From positions 1 through 64,000 of the forward strand of contig JBBRNP010000001.1 in the NCBI GenBank assembly GCA_038230255.1: a stretch of 64,000 bases of DNA. The letters are read 5' to 3'. This document shows, one piece after another, positions 17,485 through 26,269 of the stretch (position 1 is its first letter; each line of letters starts with the position of its first letter). The position numbers and the translations under genes were made by a program. Source of the stretch: AV40 sp038230255 (lineage in GTDB: Bacteria; Verrucomicrobiota; Verrucomicrobiia; Chthoniobacterales; UBA10450). The notes beneath the pieces were generated by a model. That model did not search any database, was not told the DNA's origin, and saw only the letters and a list, made by a program, of their open reading frames with translations.

Positions 17485-18173
17485 TTGCTCGATGCAATTC
17501 GAATAAATGTGGCAATGATTCGTGCGCCAGCGACGAACGTTCCGCGCAACGTGCCGGAGACTTTGGAAACGCCGCCGGCGCGTCGTCGATGATTAACCGG
17601 GACTTCGAGAATGCGCAGGCCAGCGCGCGCGGCTTTCATCTGCATTTCCAAATTCCAGCCATAAGTCTCTTCTTTCATCGATAACTTCGCGAGCGCGTCG
17701 CGCCGGATTGCCCGAAATGGGCACATGTCGGTGTAACGGAACCCGTACAAGATCGACATCAGCCATCCGGCCAGTCGACCCGCGAAGATTTGCTGAAAAT
17801 TCATGCTGCCGACTTCACGTTTGCCGCAGGTGCGTGAACCAATCACGAAATTGTAAGTTCCGGATGCGATCGGATCGACGAGTTGATTCATGAACTCAGG
17901 GCAATCGCTGCCGTCGCCATCGAGAAACACGACGATTTCAGATTCCGGTGCCAGCGCACCAATTCCAACGAGACACGCGCGTCCGTAACCGTGCCGCGGT
18001 TCGCTCACGACTTTTGCGCCGACTGCCCGCGCGCATTCAGCAGTTCGATCCGTGCTGCCGTTATCGACGACGATGACCTCGCTCGGAATATTCGTCGCCA
18101 AACATTCGCGGACAACACCGGCGATCGGTTCTTCCTCGTTCAGCGCCGGAATGATGACGGAAACGCGGCTCAT
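17478..18173 (-). CDS. Glycosyltransferase family 2 protein
   Basis: The 231-residue GT-A protein starts MSRVSVIIPALNEEEPIAGV and has VIVVDNGSTDRTAE and the metal-binding FLDGDGSD motif. It ends with a region resembling dolichyl-phosphate mannose synthase-like enzymes (GFRYTDMCPFRAIRRDAL and VPVNHRRRAGG). It probably moves a sugar from a nucleotide donor to a polyprenyl phosphate or a cell-surface glycan, at the cytoplasmic face. The ATG at 18173 overlaps the stop of the MgtE-like gene. The last two codons and the stop lie in a REP sequence, so the C-terminus was probably set by repeat insertion. Confidence 0.9.
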   Translation of the reverse strand: MSRVSVIIPALNEEEPIAGVVRECLATNIPSEVIVVDNGSTDRTAECARAVGAKVVSEPRHGYGRACLVGIGALAPESEIVVFLDGDGSDCPEFMNQLVDPIASGTYNFVIGSRTCGKREVGSMNFQQIFAGRLAGWLMSILYGFRYTDMCPFRAIRRDALAKLSMKEETYGWNLEMQMKAARAGLRILEVPVNHRRRAGGVSKVSGTLRGTFVAGARIIATFIRIASSKL

Positions 18174-19186
18174 CGCAAAACGAGGTGCGCGGCCGTGAAG
18201 TATAAAGCGAGAGCGCAAATGTCCGCGAGCGCGAGCGTGATCGGACCGGCGGCAATTTTGGGGTCGAGTTTGAGCCGGTGCAGGAGCGACGGAACGCCAA
18301 GACCGAAGAGGCAAGCGGTCACGAGCGAAAGCGCGATACTCCCGCCGATCACGCCGGCGCTGCGCAAATCGCTACGCCAAAACCACACAATCAAAGTGAC
18401 GACACCACCGCAGGCCAGGCCGATCAGGACCGCCGTCATCAATTCGCGGCGGAGCGCGCTGGCAAACCAGCTCCATGTCACCGGCGCCGATCGCAACATC
18501 TGAATCGTCACGCTCATCGATTGGGCGCTGACGCTTTCGTTCAGGCCGAGCACCATCGTGAGAAAGAATGCGACAACGAGACTGCGCGCGAGAGTGGCTT
18601 CAAACGCGCCGGCGAGAATCGCGCAAATCGTGCCGGCGGCGACCGTGACCAGCAGCCACGGGAAACGAAACCGAAAAACCCGCCACGGTGATGCGCCGCG
18701 GATTTGCTCGAGGTGAAATCCGAGGACTTCAAAAACATCGTCGCGGACCGGACTGGCCGGGCGGGGTTGTTCCTCTCGCTCACCCAAAATTTCCTCGGCA
18801 AACAGGCTGACATCGATAACGCCGACGATCCGACGTTGTTCGTCTACAACTGGAAACGCAAAAAATTTGTAGAGCACGAAAAACTCGCAGGCATCAAGCA
18901 CGGTAGCGGTGGCAGGAATGGCAACGACACGTCGGACCATGATGTCGCGCAAAGGACTCTCGAGCGCCGCGGTCAGTAACCGGCGCGTGGGTAGCACGCC
19001 GACAAGGCGTTTGTCGGAATCGACTGCAAAGAAATAGATAACGCGCTCGCCGATGCCTTCACGCCGGATGCGGTCGAGCGCCGCGGCCACCGTCATGTCC
19101 GCATCCAGGATCGGAAAATCTTTGCGCGCGTGCTCGCCTACCGGGGAATTGAAATCCGGAATGCCAGCGGTCTCAGGCATTCCCAA
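18170..19186 (-). CDS. MgtE-like divalent cation transporter with CBS domains, no MgtE N-domain
   Basis: The 338-residue protein has two CBS domains (about 25-85 and 85-140, including DIMVRRVVAIPATATVLDA and KFFAFPVVDEQRRIVGVIDV) and then an MgtE membrane domain of five helices (about 168-338) with LGLNESVSAQS and LDPKIAAGPITLALADI, where the Asp near the pore is conserved. Full-length MgtE has about 450 residues and an N-terminal superhelical domain that, with the CBS pair, gates the magnesium channel. Here only about 25 residues precede the first CBS domain. Gating must therefore differ, or the substrate may be another ion. It overlaps the epimerase gene by 14 bp and GT2 by 4 bp. Confidence 0.85.
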   Translation of the reverse strand: MGMPETAGIPDFNSPVGEHARKDFPILDADMTVAAALDRIRREGIGERVIYFFAVDSDKRLVGVLPTRRLLTAALESPLRDIMVRRVVAIPATATVLDACEFFVLYKFFAFPVVDEQRRIVGVIDVSLFAEEILGEREEQPRPASPVRDDVFEVLGFHLEQIRGASPWRVFRFRFPWLLVTVAAGTICAILAGAFEATLARSLVVAFFLTMVLGLNESVSAQSMSVTIQMLRSAPVTWSWFASALRRELMTAVLIGLACGGVVTLIVWFWRSDLRSAGVIGGSIALSLVTACLFGLGVPSLLHRLKLDPKIAAGPITLALADICALALYFTAAHLVLR

Positions 19187-20312
19187 CTTCTACGCGATGA
19201 ACGATGCCTTTGCTCTTTAGAATTTGCTCAGCTTCGCTGAAATAATCGCGGATGTCCGATTGTGCGCGAATCCAGTCGATGTAGCGCTCGATTCCCTCTT
19301 CCAGCTCGATCTGTGGTTTGTAGCCGGCCGAACGAATCTTCGCGGTGTCGCTCGTCAGGTGACGCATTTCGCCGGGACGAAATTCTCCCCGCGCTTCCGG
19401 TTCGATGTCGATCTTGAGCGCGGCGGAAACGATTTCGGCGACCTTGCGAATCGGTACGCCTTTCTCGCTCCCGACATTTACTGCCGTGCCGTCCAGCCGA
19501 TCGCTCTCGACCGCCAGCAGGTTCGCGCGCGCGATGTCTTCGACGAATGAGAAGTCGCGCGTTTGCTCGCCATCTTCGTAAAGCACCGGCGGCAAATTGT
19601 TGAGCAGACGCGTGCAAAAAATTGCAATCACGCCGGTGTAGGGATTGAAAATGGATTGGCGTGGTCCGTAAGTGCACGAATAACGGAGCGCGACCGTCGG
19701 CGTCCCGACTTGTTTTCCCCAAAGCAGGACAAGCTTTTCCTGGTCGACTTTGGTCAACCCATAAACCGTTTCGCCACCGACCGGCGCGTTCTCGGGGGTC
19801 GGCGCGCTTTTCGTACCCGCGCCGCAAATTGGACAGTGCACTTCCCAATCGCCTTTCCGCAGTTGTTCGACCGGCCGCACGTCCGGAAAAACGAGCTCAT
19901 GTTTCGGGCAGATGCCCGCACCTTCGCTGTAAACGGCTTGCGAACTGGCGACGACAATTTTCTTGATGGGCAAATTTTTCTCGCGAATGACTTCCAGTAT
20001 TTGCGCTGTGCCTAACGAGTTAACGTGAACGTACTTCGAAATCTCGGGCATGTAGCCGCCGTAGGCTGCCTGGTGAAAGACGATGTCGATCTGATCGAGC
20101 GCAGCGGTGATCGTTTCACGGTCGCGCAAATCGCCTTCAATGAATTCGGTTTTTTCATTGATCCAGGCCGGCTTGCCGCGGCGATGGGTTTGCGGTTCGA
20201 GATTATCAAGGACGCGAACTTTCCAGCCCTCGCGCACGAGCAGATCGGTAATGTGGGATCCGATGAGTCCGGCGCCGCCGGTGACCAGTGCTCGTTTTTC
20301 GTTCTTCGCCAT
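19173..20312 (-). CDS. NAD-dependent epimerase/dehydratase (extended SDR) with Cys-rich insert
   Basis: The 379-residue extended SDR has the NAD-binding TGGAGLIGSH (11-20), a catalytic Ser/Thr region VVASSQAVYSEG and the Tyr184-x3-Lys188 pair in TVYGLTKVDQEK. Between them is an insertion with C135-x2-H138 and C160-x2-C163 that may hold a structural zinc. The family includes UDP-glucose 4-epimerases and dTDP-glucose 4,6-dehydratases. The sugar nucleotide here is unknown, but the flanking glycosyltransferases suggest it makes a donor for a surface glycan. It lies third in a five-gene leftward cluster. Confidence 0.9.
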   Translation of the reverse strand: MAKNEKRALVTGGAGLIGSHITDLLVREGWKVRVLDNLEPQTHRRGKPAWINEKTEFIEGDLRDRETITAALDQIDIVFHQAAYGGYMPEISKYVHVNSLGTAQILEVIREKNLPIKKIVVASSQAVYSEGAGICPKHELVFPDVRPVEQLRKGDWEVHCPICGAGTKSAPTPENAPVGGETVYGLTKVDQEKLVLLWGKQVGTPTVALRYSCTYGPRQSIFNPYTGVIAIFCTRLLNNLPPVLYEDGEQTRDFSFVEDIARANLLAVESDRLDGTAVNVGSEKGVPIRKVAEIVSAALKIDIEPEARGEFRPGEMRHLTSDTAKIRSAGYKPQIELEEGIERYIDWIRAQSDIRDYFSEAEQILKSKGIVHRVEVGNA

Positions 20313-20345
20313 TAGCGAACGCAGGCTAACGTTGTCGCGACCGTC

Positions 20346-21092
20346 CTACAATTTTTTCCGCGCCGTGAGCGTAGCCAAAAACCCCCACGTGTTCGGCGCG
20401 AGATCGCGCCCCGATTTTTCAGAAAGCAATTCGTCACACAGCCGACGCAGCGTCGCGGCATCGTCGACGTCGTAACCAGTCGGCAGCAAGCGGACTTCGA
20501 GACTGAGTTCTCGCGCGCGCTGTTTTGTCTGCTCCAAAACGCGCTCGGTGCTCCAATCGATTCGCTCGAACAATTCTCGCCGACTTTTCTTGAGACCGAT
20601 CAGATAATATCCGCCATCGTCCGACGGACCCAACACGACGCGATCGCCGGGCGTCGATAGCATCGCAACCGCCTCTGCGTAAACGTCTGCGGAAACAGTG
20701 GGACTGTCGGAATCGATCAGGCAAACTGAAGCGAAGCCGCACTGAAAGAGATCGTCTGCGGCGAGGGCAAGCCGTTCACCAAACCCGTCCCCGCGCTGTG
20801 GAATAAGATCAAAGTCGCCTGGCAGGATGTCGCTGTAGGCGGCTTCAGCACCGATTGGTGTGTAAACGCCCACGCCGCGAGCGGTGGTGCCACGAGCTTT
20901 TGCAATGGCGGCGGCGGTGTCCCGAAGAAAACAGATATTGAGCTGTGCAGCTTCCTCCGGACTGAGCGGCGGCACGAGGCGCGTTTTTACCTGTCCAGCC
21001 CGCGGAGCCTTCGTCATTACTGCCAGCGCGCAAATATTTTTTCCTATCGCCGGCTGCGCAGTTGGATCGAGAACGCGATGTCTGGCCTGCAT
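20346..21092 (-). CDS. DUF2064 / TIGR04282-type glycosyltransferase
   Basis: The 248-residue protein has the DUF2064 nucleotidyl/glycosyltransferase-like layout: MTKAPRAGQVKTRLVPPLS near the N-terminus, then VCLIDSDSPTVSADVYAEAV and VVLGPSDDGGYYLIGLK. Members of TIGR04282 occur in arsenosugar biosynthesis clusters, but many homologues lie in other glycan loci, and no arsM or radical-SAM arsS gene is visible here. The ATG at 21092 was chosen: it lies 17 bp after the methyltransferase stop, and the residues before KNICALAVMTKAPRAG fit the family loosely. The gene is 33 bp upstream of the epimerase gene. Confidence 0.82.
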   Translation of the reverse strand: MQARHRVLDPTAQPAIGKNICALAVMTKAPRAGQVKTRLVPPLSPEEAAQLNICFLRDTAAAIAKARGTTARGVGVYTPIGAEAAYSDILPGDFDLIPQRGDGFGERLALAADDLFQCGFASVCLIDSDSPTVSADVYAEAVAMLSTPGDRVVLGPSDDGGYYLIGLKKSRRELFERIDWSTERVLEQTKQRARELSLEVRLLPTGYDVDDAATLRRLCDELLSEKSGRDLAPNTWGFLATLTARKKL

Positions 21093-21109
21093 TTGGCTGA
21101 GTTTGGCGC

Positions 21110-21856
21110 TCAGCCCCTCTCGCAAAGTGCGTACTGATAGCGCCCGTCCTGCCAAACTCGGACCGATTTCCATGGCAATCGCTGGAACAAGTCGCTGAAG
21201 GCTTCGGTCGTGAGAACAGTCGCTTTTCTTGGCTCGCGGTAGCCGTTTCCAGAATGAATGACACTGGCGAGTAACCACATGGCCATGAGCGGAATCGAGG
21301 CCCAGAAAGCATGACGCGGTTCGGCAATGAAACACCGCCCGCCGGGTTTTAAGACACGAAACATCTCAGCGACGGCGCGCTGATGGTCAGGCAGTACCGT
21401 AAAAATGCGTGATGCTATCAGAATATCGAATGACGCATCCGCGCTTTGCAGTGCGAGCGCGTTGACACGTTCGAATACGCAGTTGGTTACGTTTTCGGCC
21501 GCGGCACGCTGGCGCGCTGCACGTAACTGGCTCTCGGAACGATCCACCCCGAGAACGGCAATTTCGGGAAACCTTCGCGCTAGTTTTCTTGAGTAAAATC
21601 CGGGGCCGCAACCCAGCTCAATCACGCGCGTTCCGGACGCCGGCGTTTGCGTTTGCCATAACGCTGAAATGATCCGGTTGGTGTCGTCGCGGAACAAACG
21701 CTCACGACAGAACGCGTAAAGCCACGCTACCCGCTCAAACAGACTATCGATAGATTCTGCCGGCGCTCGCGACACCACGGGCGTCGATCTTTCGGCGACT
21801 TCGTGGGTAGATACTACTGCGTTTGGCGGCATGATCTCTTTTAGTTGAATTCGCAC
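21110..21856 (-). CDS. Class I SAM-dependent methyltransferase (type 11)
   Basis: The 248-residue protein shows motif I VIELGCGPGFYSRKLA, the acidic motif II residue in VLGVDRSESQL, and post-motif RVLKPGGRCFIAEP typical of small-molecule methyltransferases. A hydrophobic segment (about 188-205, IPLMAMWLLASVIHS) may touch the membrane. It lacks the Cys pairs of the arsenite methyltransferase ArsM. It is the first gene of the leftward five-gene cluster. A perfect 9-bp inverted repeat lies about 26 bp upstream of the ATG, a plausible operator. The substrate is unknown; lipid, quinone or sugar methylation are all possible. Confidence 0.85.
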   Translation of the reverse strand: MRIQLKEIMPPNAVVSTHEVAERSTPVVSRAPAESIDSLFERVAWLYAFCRERLFRDDTNRIISALWQTQTPASGTRVIELGCGPGFYSRKLARRFPEIAVLGVDRSESQLRAARQRAAAENVTNCVFERVNALALQSADASFDILIASRIFTVLPDHQRAVAEMFRVLKPGGRCFIAEPRHAFWASIPLMAMWLLASVIHSGNGYREPRKATVLTTEAFSDLFQRLPWKSVRVWQDGRYQYALCERG

Positions 21857-22218
21857 GGGGTTACGAAGTTGTTCGCCCTTCTAATTAGAATTTCTAATTA
21901 AGGGCCCATTACTTCTTCTCCTTCTCCTCGCCAACAACTCCGGCGTTACGCCCATGCGCAGCCGCAGAGCAAGCTGTTGATAACACCGCCAACAACAGCA
22001 CACAACATTCATCGCAGGCGGAAAGACGGAAGTTATTGCGCGTTATTCGAAGTTGTTGGCTTGTTGCTGTGCCATCGCTTAACAAAAAAAAATAAAATTT
22101 CAACTTCGCTGCTTGGTTTTGGTCATTGGAGGCTTTTGCCTGTAAAACGTGGCCAAAAATGTGCTTGGTCGTAAGTTGACCGCCAGTCTCGGAACAAGCG
22201 AAGATAAGCGCACGGAAC
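21857..22218. other. AT-richer intergenic region between divergent genes
   Basis: No convincing gene was found in these 362 bp. The stretch holds the palindrome at 21882-21900, an A-run at about 22082-22090 and a pyrimidine-rich block near 21912. A long minus-strand frame covers most of it but reads like non-coding sequence. The promoters of the leftward methyltransferase cluster and of metF must lie here. Confidence 0.6.
21882..21900. promoter_or_regulatory. Perfect inverted repeat, candidate operator
   Basis: The sequence is TAATTAGAA-T-TTCTAATTA, two perfect 9-bp arms around one base, 26 bp upstream of the methyltransferase ATG (minus strand). It has no T-tract for a terminator and is much richer in AT than its surroundings. 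A dimeric regulator could bind it; which one is not known. Confidence 0.5.
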
Positions 22219-23142
22219 ATGCACATCGCCGACATCATACGGGAGGATTCGCCCACGTTTTCGTTTGAGTTCTTTCCTCCGAAAACGCCGGCGTCTGCGG
22301 AAACTCTCTACCAAACGATTCGCGATCTCGAGTCGTACATGCCCCACTTCGTTAGCGTGACGTATGGGGCCGGCGGCTCGACGCGGGACTTAACTCACAA
22401 TCTCGTCGAGCGCATTCAACACACGACAAAACTGGATCCAATCCCTCATCTGACGTGCGTCTGTCATAATGAAAAAGAGATCCAAGACATTTTGCTTCGA
22501 TACGCCAAGTCGGCGATTGGGAATGTTCTCGCGCTCGGGGGAGATCGGCCCCAGGACATTGCTTACGACAGATCGCGAGACTCGTTTCAACACGCGGTCG
22601 ACCTAGTAGGGTTCATTCGAAGATTCAACGAATCGGGCGCACATCCGGATCCGCGCGGATTTGGAGTCGGCGTGGCCGGTTTCCCGGAAGGACATCCCGC
22701 GACGCCGAATCGATTGATCGAGATGGATCATTTCAAAGCGAAAATCGAGGCTGGCGTCGACTACATTGTCACTCAGCTATTTTTTGATAATCGCGACTTC
22801 TTTGACTTCCGCGAGCGTTGCGCACTCGCCGACATCCATGTGCCTATCATCGCTGGGATCATGCCGGTCACATCCATGACCGGATTCAAACGCATCGCTG
22901 AACTCGCCGGCGGAGCGCGTTTCCCGGCCAAGCTTCTGCGTGCTTTACGGCGATGCGAAAATGATCCTGAAAGCGTCCGGCGCGTCGGTGTTCACTTCGC
23001 TTTGGAACAATGTCACGATCTTTTGGATAACAACGTAGCCGGTATCCATTTCTACACGCTTAATCGTTCTGACGCCACGCGGGTCATTTTTGACAGCCTC
23101 GGCATTCCGCGTCGGCGAAACGTACAGGCCCCTGCGGTTTAG
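22219..23142 (+). CDS. metF: Methylenetetrahydrofolate reductase
   Basis: The 307-residue TIM-barrel flavoprotein begins with the family segment PTFSFEFFPPKT (catalytic Glu) and contains FVSVTYGAGGSTRD, PHLTCVCHN, NVLALGGDRP (FAD/folate binding) and IVTQLFFDN. It reduces 5,10-methylene-THF to 5-methyl-THF for methionine synthesis. The length is normal for the bacterial short form. The gene starts a rightward run of six genes. I looked for an S-adenosylmethionine riboswitch in the leader and could not recognise one. Confidence 0.95.
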   Translation: MHIADIIREDSPTFSFEFFPPKTPASAETLYQTIRDLESYMPHFVSVTYGAGGSTRDLTHNLVERIQHTTKLDPIPHLTCVCHNEKEIQDILLRYAKSAIGNVLALGGDRPQDIAYDRSRDSFQHAVDLVGFIRRFNESGAHPDPRGFGVGVAGFPEGHPATPNRLIEMDHFKAKIEAGVDYIVTQLFFDNRDFFDFRERCALADIHVPIIAGIMPVTSMTGFKRIAELAGGARFPAKLLRALRRCENDPESVRRVGVHFALEQCHDLLDNNVAGIHFYTLNRSDATRVIFDSLGIPRRRNVQAPAV

Positions 23143-23195
23143 TCAGAGTAACTACGACATTTGCGCGAAGTCTCTGAAACGAGCAAAATCTCAGG

Positions 23196-23960
23196 ATGCT
23201 CGAGGCCCGGCGCGCAGTGTATCTTCAAGTTGCGACGTTCATTATCGTTATCGCGTCGTTACTACTGCTCTCGCACTTTTTTCCAGTCATTGATTTTGTG
23301 GTGGCCTTGCAGCGGCGTGTTCTGGGTTTAGGCGCTTGGAGCGCGATTTGTTACCCCTTGCTTTTTGCCGGCTGCAACGTGCTTTTACTCCCCGGTGGCA
23401 TCCTTTGCGTCGGCGCGGGATTCTTCTTTGGCCTGTGGTGGGGTTTCTTCATCGTGCTTCTGGGAAACAGCATTGCAGCGGCCGCGTCATTCGCGATTAG
23501 TCGAGGGCTGGGCGGCCGATGGTTGCGGCGGCGACGCGCAGCGACTCCACTGTTAAGCGTCCTGGAAAAAGCGGTTGAGCGCGATGCCCGGAAAATAATT
23601 TTTCTTACTCAATTACATCCTTTGTTCCCAACCAGCCTGCTGAATTATTTGTACGGCTTAACTCCAATTCGTTTTAGATCGTACATGTTTTGGACGACTG
23701 TCGGCCGCGCACCCGGTCTTTTTCTCTACACGTATTTGGGTACATTGGGGCAGTTCGGTCTCAATCTGGCGCTGGGCAAAACGCATCCGCGAGTCGTGGA
23801 GTACTGGATGTGGGGCGGTGCATTTGTGATCACGGCACTTTTGTTTGTTCTTTTGACTCGGGTCGCCGTCAACGTTGTGCGACAATCTGATGATATCTCG
23901 GCGCCGTCAGAAGAAAGCACTTCGTCTAGGCCGAAATATTCTACGATAAACAATTTATAA
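23196..23960 (+). CDS. VTT-domain (DedA/TVP38-like) membrane protein
   Basis: The 254-residue protein has about six membrane helices and the VTT signature regions: LLLPGGILCVGAGFFFGLWW with the following GFFIVLLGNSIAAAASFAIS (re-entrant loop and helix) and FLTQLHPLFPTSLLNYLYGL. TVP38/TMEM64 proteins are implicated in lipid scrambling and envelope homeostasis. No specific substrate can be read here. A Ser/Glu-rich cytosolic tail (about 233-250) follows the last helix. The gene starts 53 bp after metF and ends 1 bp before the cdd start, so coupling with cdd is likely. Confidence 0.85.
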   Translation: MLEARRAVYLQVATFIIVIASLLLLSHFFPVIDFVVALQRRVLGLGAWSAICYPLLFAGCNVLLLPGGILCVGAGFFFGLWWGFFIVLLGNSIAAAASFAISRGLGGRWLRRRRAATPLLSVLEKAVERDARKIIFLTQLHPLFPTSLLNYLYGLTPIRFRSYMFWTTVGRAPGLFLYTYLGTLGQFGLNLALGKTHPRVVEYWMWGGAFVITALLFVLLTRVAVNVVRQSDDISAPSEESTSSRPKYSTINNL

Positions 23961-23961
23961 T

Positions 23962-24375
23962 GTGTCTGTTATACAATATAACGAACTAATCAGCGCGGCC
24001 TCGGCGGCGCGACTGCTGGCATACGCTCCCTATTCCGGTTTTCGGGTGGGCGCGGCCCTGGTTACCAAGGCGGGCAAGATTTACACCGGTTGTAACGTTG
24101 AAAATATTTCTCTCGGATTGACGATCTGTGCCGAGCGATCCGCAATCGCGACCGCGGTCGCTCAAGGCAGCAAAGACTTCGCTGCGATTGCAGTTGTAAC
24201 GGAAGGGAAAAAACCGGCAATACCATGTGGTGCTTGCCGGCAAGTACTCGCCGAATTCAATCCGGGCATGAAGGTTCTGACGGCGACGACTGATGGCAAA
24301 GTGCAGGAGTTTGACCTCGCCGAATTATTGCCGCTTCCATCGCAAGGAATTTTAGAAGGTTCCCGAGATGTTTAG
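23962..24375 (+). CDS. cdd: Cytidine deaminase
   Basis: The 137-residue protein is of the homotetrameric class: Cys56-Ala-Glu58 (CAERSA) and Cys89-x2-Cys92 (PCGACRQ) hold the zinc and the proton-shuttling Glu. The start segment AAYAPYSGF-like LLAYAPYSGFRVGAAL is normal. It converts cytidine and deoxycytidine to uridine and deoxyuridine in pyrimidine salvage. The start codon is GTG, 1 bp after the VTT gene stop. The 3' end overlaps mnmG by 8 bp. Confidence 0.93.
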   Translation: MSVIQYNELISAASAARLLAYAPYSGFRVGAALVTKAGKIYTGCNVENISLGLTICAERSAIATAVAQGSKDFAAIAVVTEGKKPAIPCGACRQVLAEFNPGMKVLTATTDGKVQEFDLAELLPLPSQGILEGSRDV

Positions 24376-26263
24376 ACTGCCGGACACTTATGACGTCATA
24401 GTGGTCGGGAGTGGCCACGCCGGAATCGAAGCGGCTCTAGCATCCGCGCGCATCGGCTGTCGTACTCTGATGCTGACGCAAAATCTCGATACGATTGGCC
24501 AAATGTCCTGCAATCCAGCGATCGGCGGCCTAGCGAAAGGACAGATTGTCCGCGAGATCGATGCCTTAGGCGGAGCAATGGGTTTGAACGCAGATGCCAC
24601 AGGAATCCAGTTCCGAATGCTCAACAGGTCAAAAGGACCCTCTGTCCGAGCGCCCCGCGTGCAATGCGACAAGAAAGCTTATCAATTTCGGATGAAGGCC
24701 ATTTTGGAGCAGGCTGATAACTTGGATGTAAAGCAAGCGACGGTTTCTCGTATTTTGGTTGCGAATGAAGCGGCGATCGGGGTCGAAACAGACCTGGGCC
24801 TGACAATCTCAGGCCACAGCGTGGTGATCACATCCGGCACATTTTTGCGGGGCTTGCTTCACGTCGGGGAGACGAGCAAACCCGGTGGGCGAATGGCGGA
24901 CGCGAGCTCGAGTTTGAGCGACGATCTCCGACAACTGGGATTTGAGAGCGGGAGATTTAAGACCGGCACCCCCTGCCGGATCAATGGAAGGTCGATAGAC
25001 TTTGCGCGCTGCAAGATCCAGCCAGGAGATGATCCTCCTCCGCGATTTTCATTTTTTGAAGCCGAGGCCATTGGTGAGAACGAGGTCTTTACCTTAAACG
25101 ATGTCAGCGGGCGGCCGTTCCACGTGGAACAAATGCCTTGTTGGATCACTCAAACTACTGGCCGAACCCATGAAATCATTCGGGCAAGCCTCCATCGGTC
25201 GCCACTTTATGCCGGTCGGATTAAGGGCACCGGACCGCGTTATTGCCCTTCGATCGAAGATAAGGTCGTAAAATTTGGTGACCGGGAGGCCCATCAGCTG
25301 TTCTTGGAGCCAGAGGGTCGCCATACCAGCGAGTTTTACATCAACGGTATCTCGACCAGCCTCCCCTACGAGGTCCAGCTTGAATTTGTTCGCTCAATCC
25401 CGGCGTTAGAAAGTGCGGAAATAATGCGTCCGGGTTATGCCGTGGAATATGATTATTTTCTGCCGACCCAGTTGACCCATGCTCTCGAGACCAAAAGGAT
25501 CCGGCGCCTCTATTTTGCCGGGCAGGTTAACGGGACGTCGGGTTACGAGGAGGCCGCAGCTCAAGGGTTGGTGGCCGGCGCGAATGCAGCACTGAGCGTT
25601 CGAAATCGACCGGGCTTTGTTCTCGGCAGAAATGAGGCTTATATCGGCGTTCTCATTGACGATTTGGTAACCAAGGGAACCGAAGAGCCCTACCGCATGT
25701 TTACCAGCCGAGCTGAAGATCGCCTGCAGCTTCGACATGACAACGCGGATCAGCGACTCACAGCGAAGGGATTCGGATTTGGGTTGGTCACGCAAAAACG
25801 AATGACAGCCTTGGAGTCCAAAATGTCCCTGCTGGAGGAGTGCCGCGCCTTGGCGAACAACACACGCCGGGACGGCGTTGCGATCTCTCAGCTTCTGAAG
25901 CGCCCTGGATTCACCCATGCGGATCTTCCGCCGGAACTCCGCCTGATTGCTCCCGCAGGTATTTGGGAGCTTCTCGAAACAGACATCAAATACGAGGGTT
26001 ACACAGCTCGCCAGATGCAACACAACCGAGAATTGTCCAAGAAGAATCTGCAAACAATTCCTGACGGATTTAACTTTGCGAGCGTTGCTGGACTTAGTTC
26101 CGAGACGCGCCAAAAACTCTCGAAGGTTCGGCCGCTCACTCTCGGGCAAGCTGCCCGGATTAGCGGCGTCACGCCAGCCGACATTTCAATTTTGTCTATA
26201 TGGCTCACTAAGAATAGCTTAGAAAGAAAAGATTTCTCCTTTGCTCGGAGAGAAAACGTCTAA
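24368..26263 (+). CDS. mnmG: tRNA U34 carboxymethylaminomethyl synthesis enzyme MnmG
   Basis: The 631-residue protein has the FAD-binding VVGSGHAGIEAALASAR (11-29), the family segment SCNPAIGGLAKG, the conserved PRVQCDKKAYQFRMK, and a C-terminal helical domain that contacts MnmE and tRNA. With MnmE it installs cmnm5U at the wobble position of tRNAs reading NNA/NNG codons, one of them tRNA-Gln(TTG). The length is normal. It overlaps cdd by 8 bp and is followed after 6 bp by plsY, so it lies within the same rightward transcript. Confidence 0.96.
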   Translation: MFRLPDTYDVIVVGSGHAGIEAALASARIGCRTLMLTQNLDTIGQMSCNPAIGGLAKGQIVREIDALGGAMGLNADATGIQFRMLNRSKGPSVRAPRVQCDKKAYQFRMKAILEQADNLDVKQATVSRILVANEAAIGVETDLGLTISGHSVVITSGTFLRGLLHVGETSKPGGRMADASSSLSDDLRQLGFESGRFKTGTPCRINGRSIDFARCKIQPGDDPPPRFSFFEAEAIGENEVFTLNDVSGRPFHVEQMPCWITQTTGRTHEIIRASLHRSPLYAGRIKGTGPRYCPSIEDKVVKFGDREAHQLFLEPEGRHTSEFYINGISTSLPYEVQLEFVRSIPALESAEIMRPGYAVEYDYFLPTQLTHALETKRIRRLYFAGQVNGTSGYEEAAAQGLVAGANAALSVRNRPGFVLGRNEAYIGVLIDDLVTKGTEEPYRMFTSRAEDRLQLRHDNADQRLTAKGFGFGLVTQKRMTALESKMSLLEECRALANNTRRDGVAISQLLKRPGFTHADLPPELRLIAPAGIWELLETDIKYEGYTARQMQHNRELSKKNLQTIPDGFNFASVAGLSSETRQKLSKVRPLTLGQAARISGVTPADISILSIWLTKNSLERKDFSFARRENV

Positions 26264-26269
26264 CGACCA

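Noticed and set aside
21092..21110. Arsenosugar biosynthesis cluster
   Set aside because: Only the DUF2064-type transferase suggests it. The neighbouring methyltransferase lacks ArsM Cys motifs and no arsS-like gene is present.
22091..22218. SAM riboswitch before metF
   Set aside because: No SAM-I or SAM-II-like conserved core was recognised; only the A-rich stretch and a weak hairpin are visible.
21909..22256. 115-residue minus-strand frame upstream of metF
   Set aside because: Low-complexity, Cys-rich sequence, overlaps the metF start, no recognisable domain. A lipoprotein-like stretch LLLAVLSTACSAAA was considered, but no plausible start codon with a ribosome site was found.
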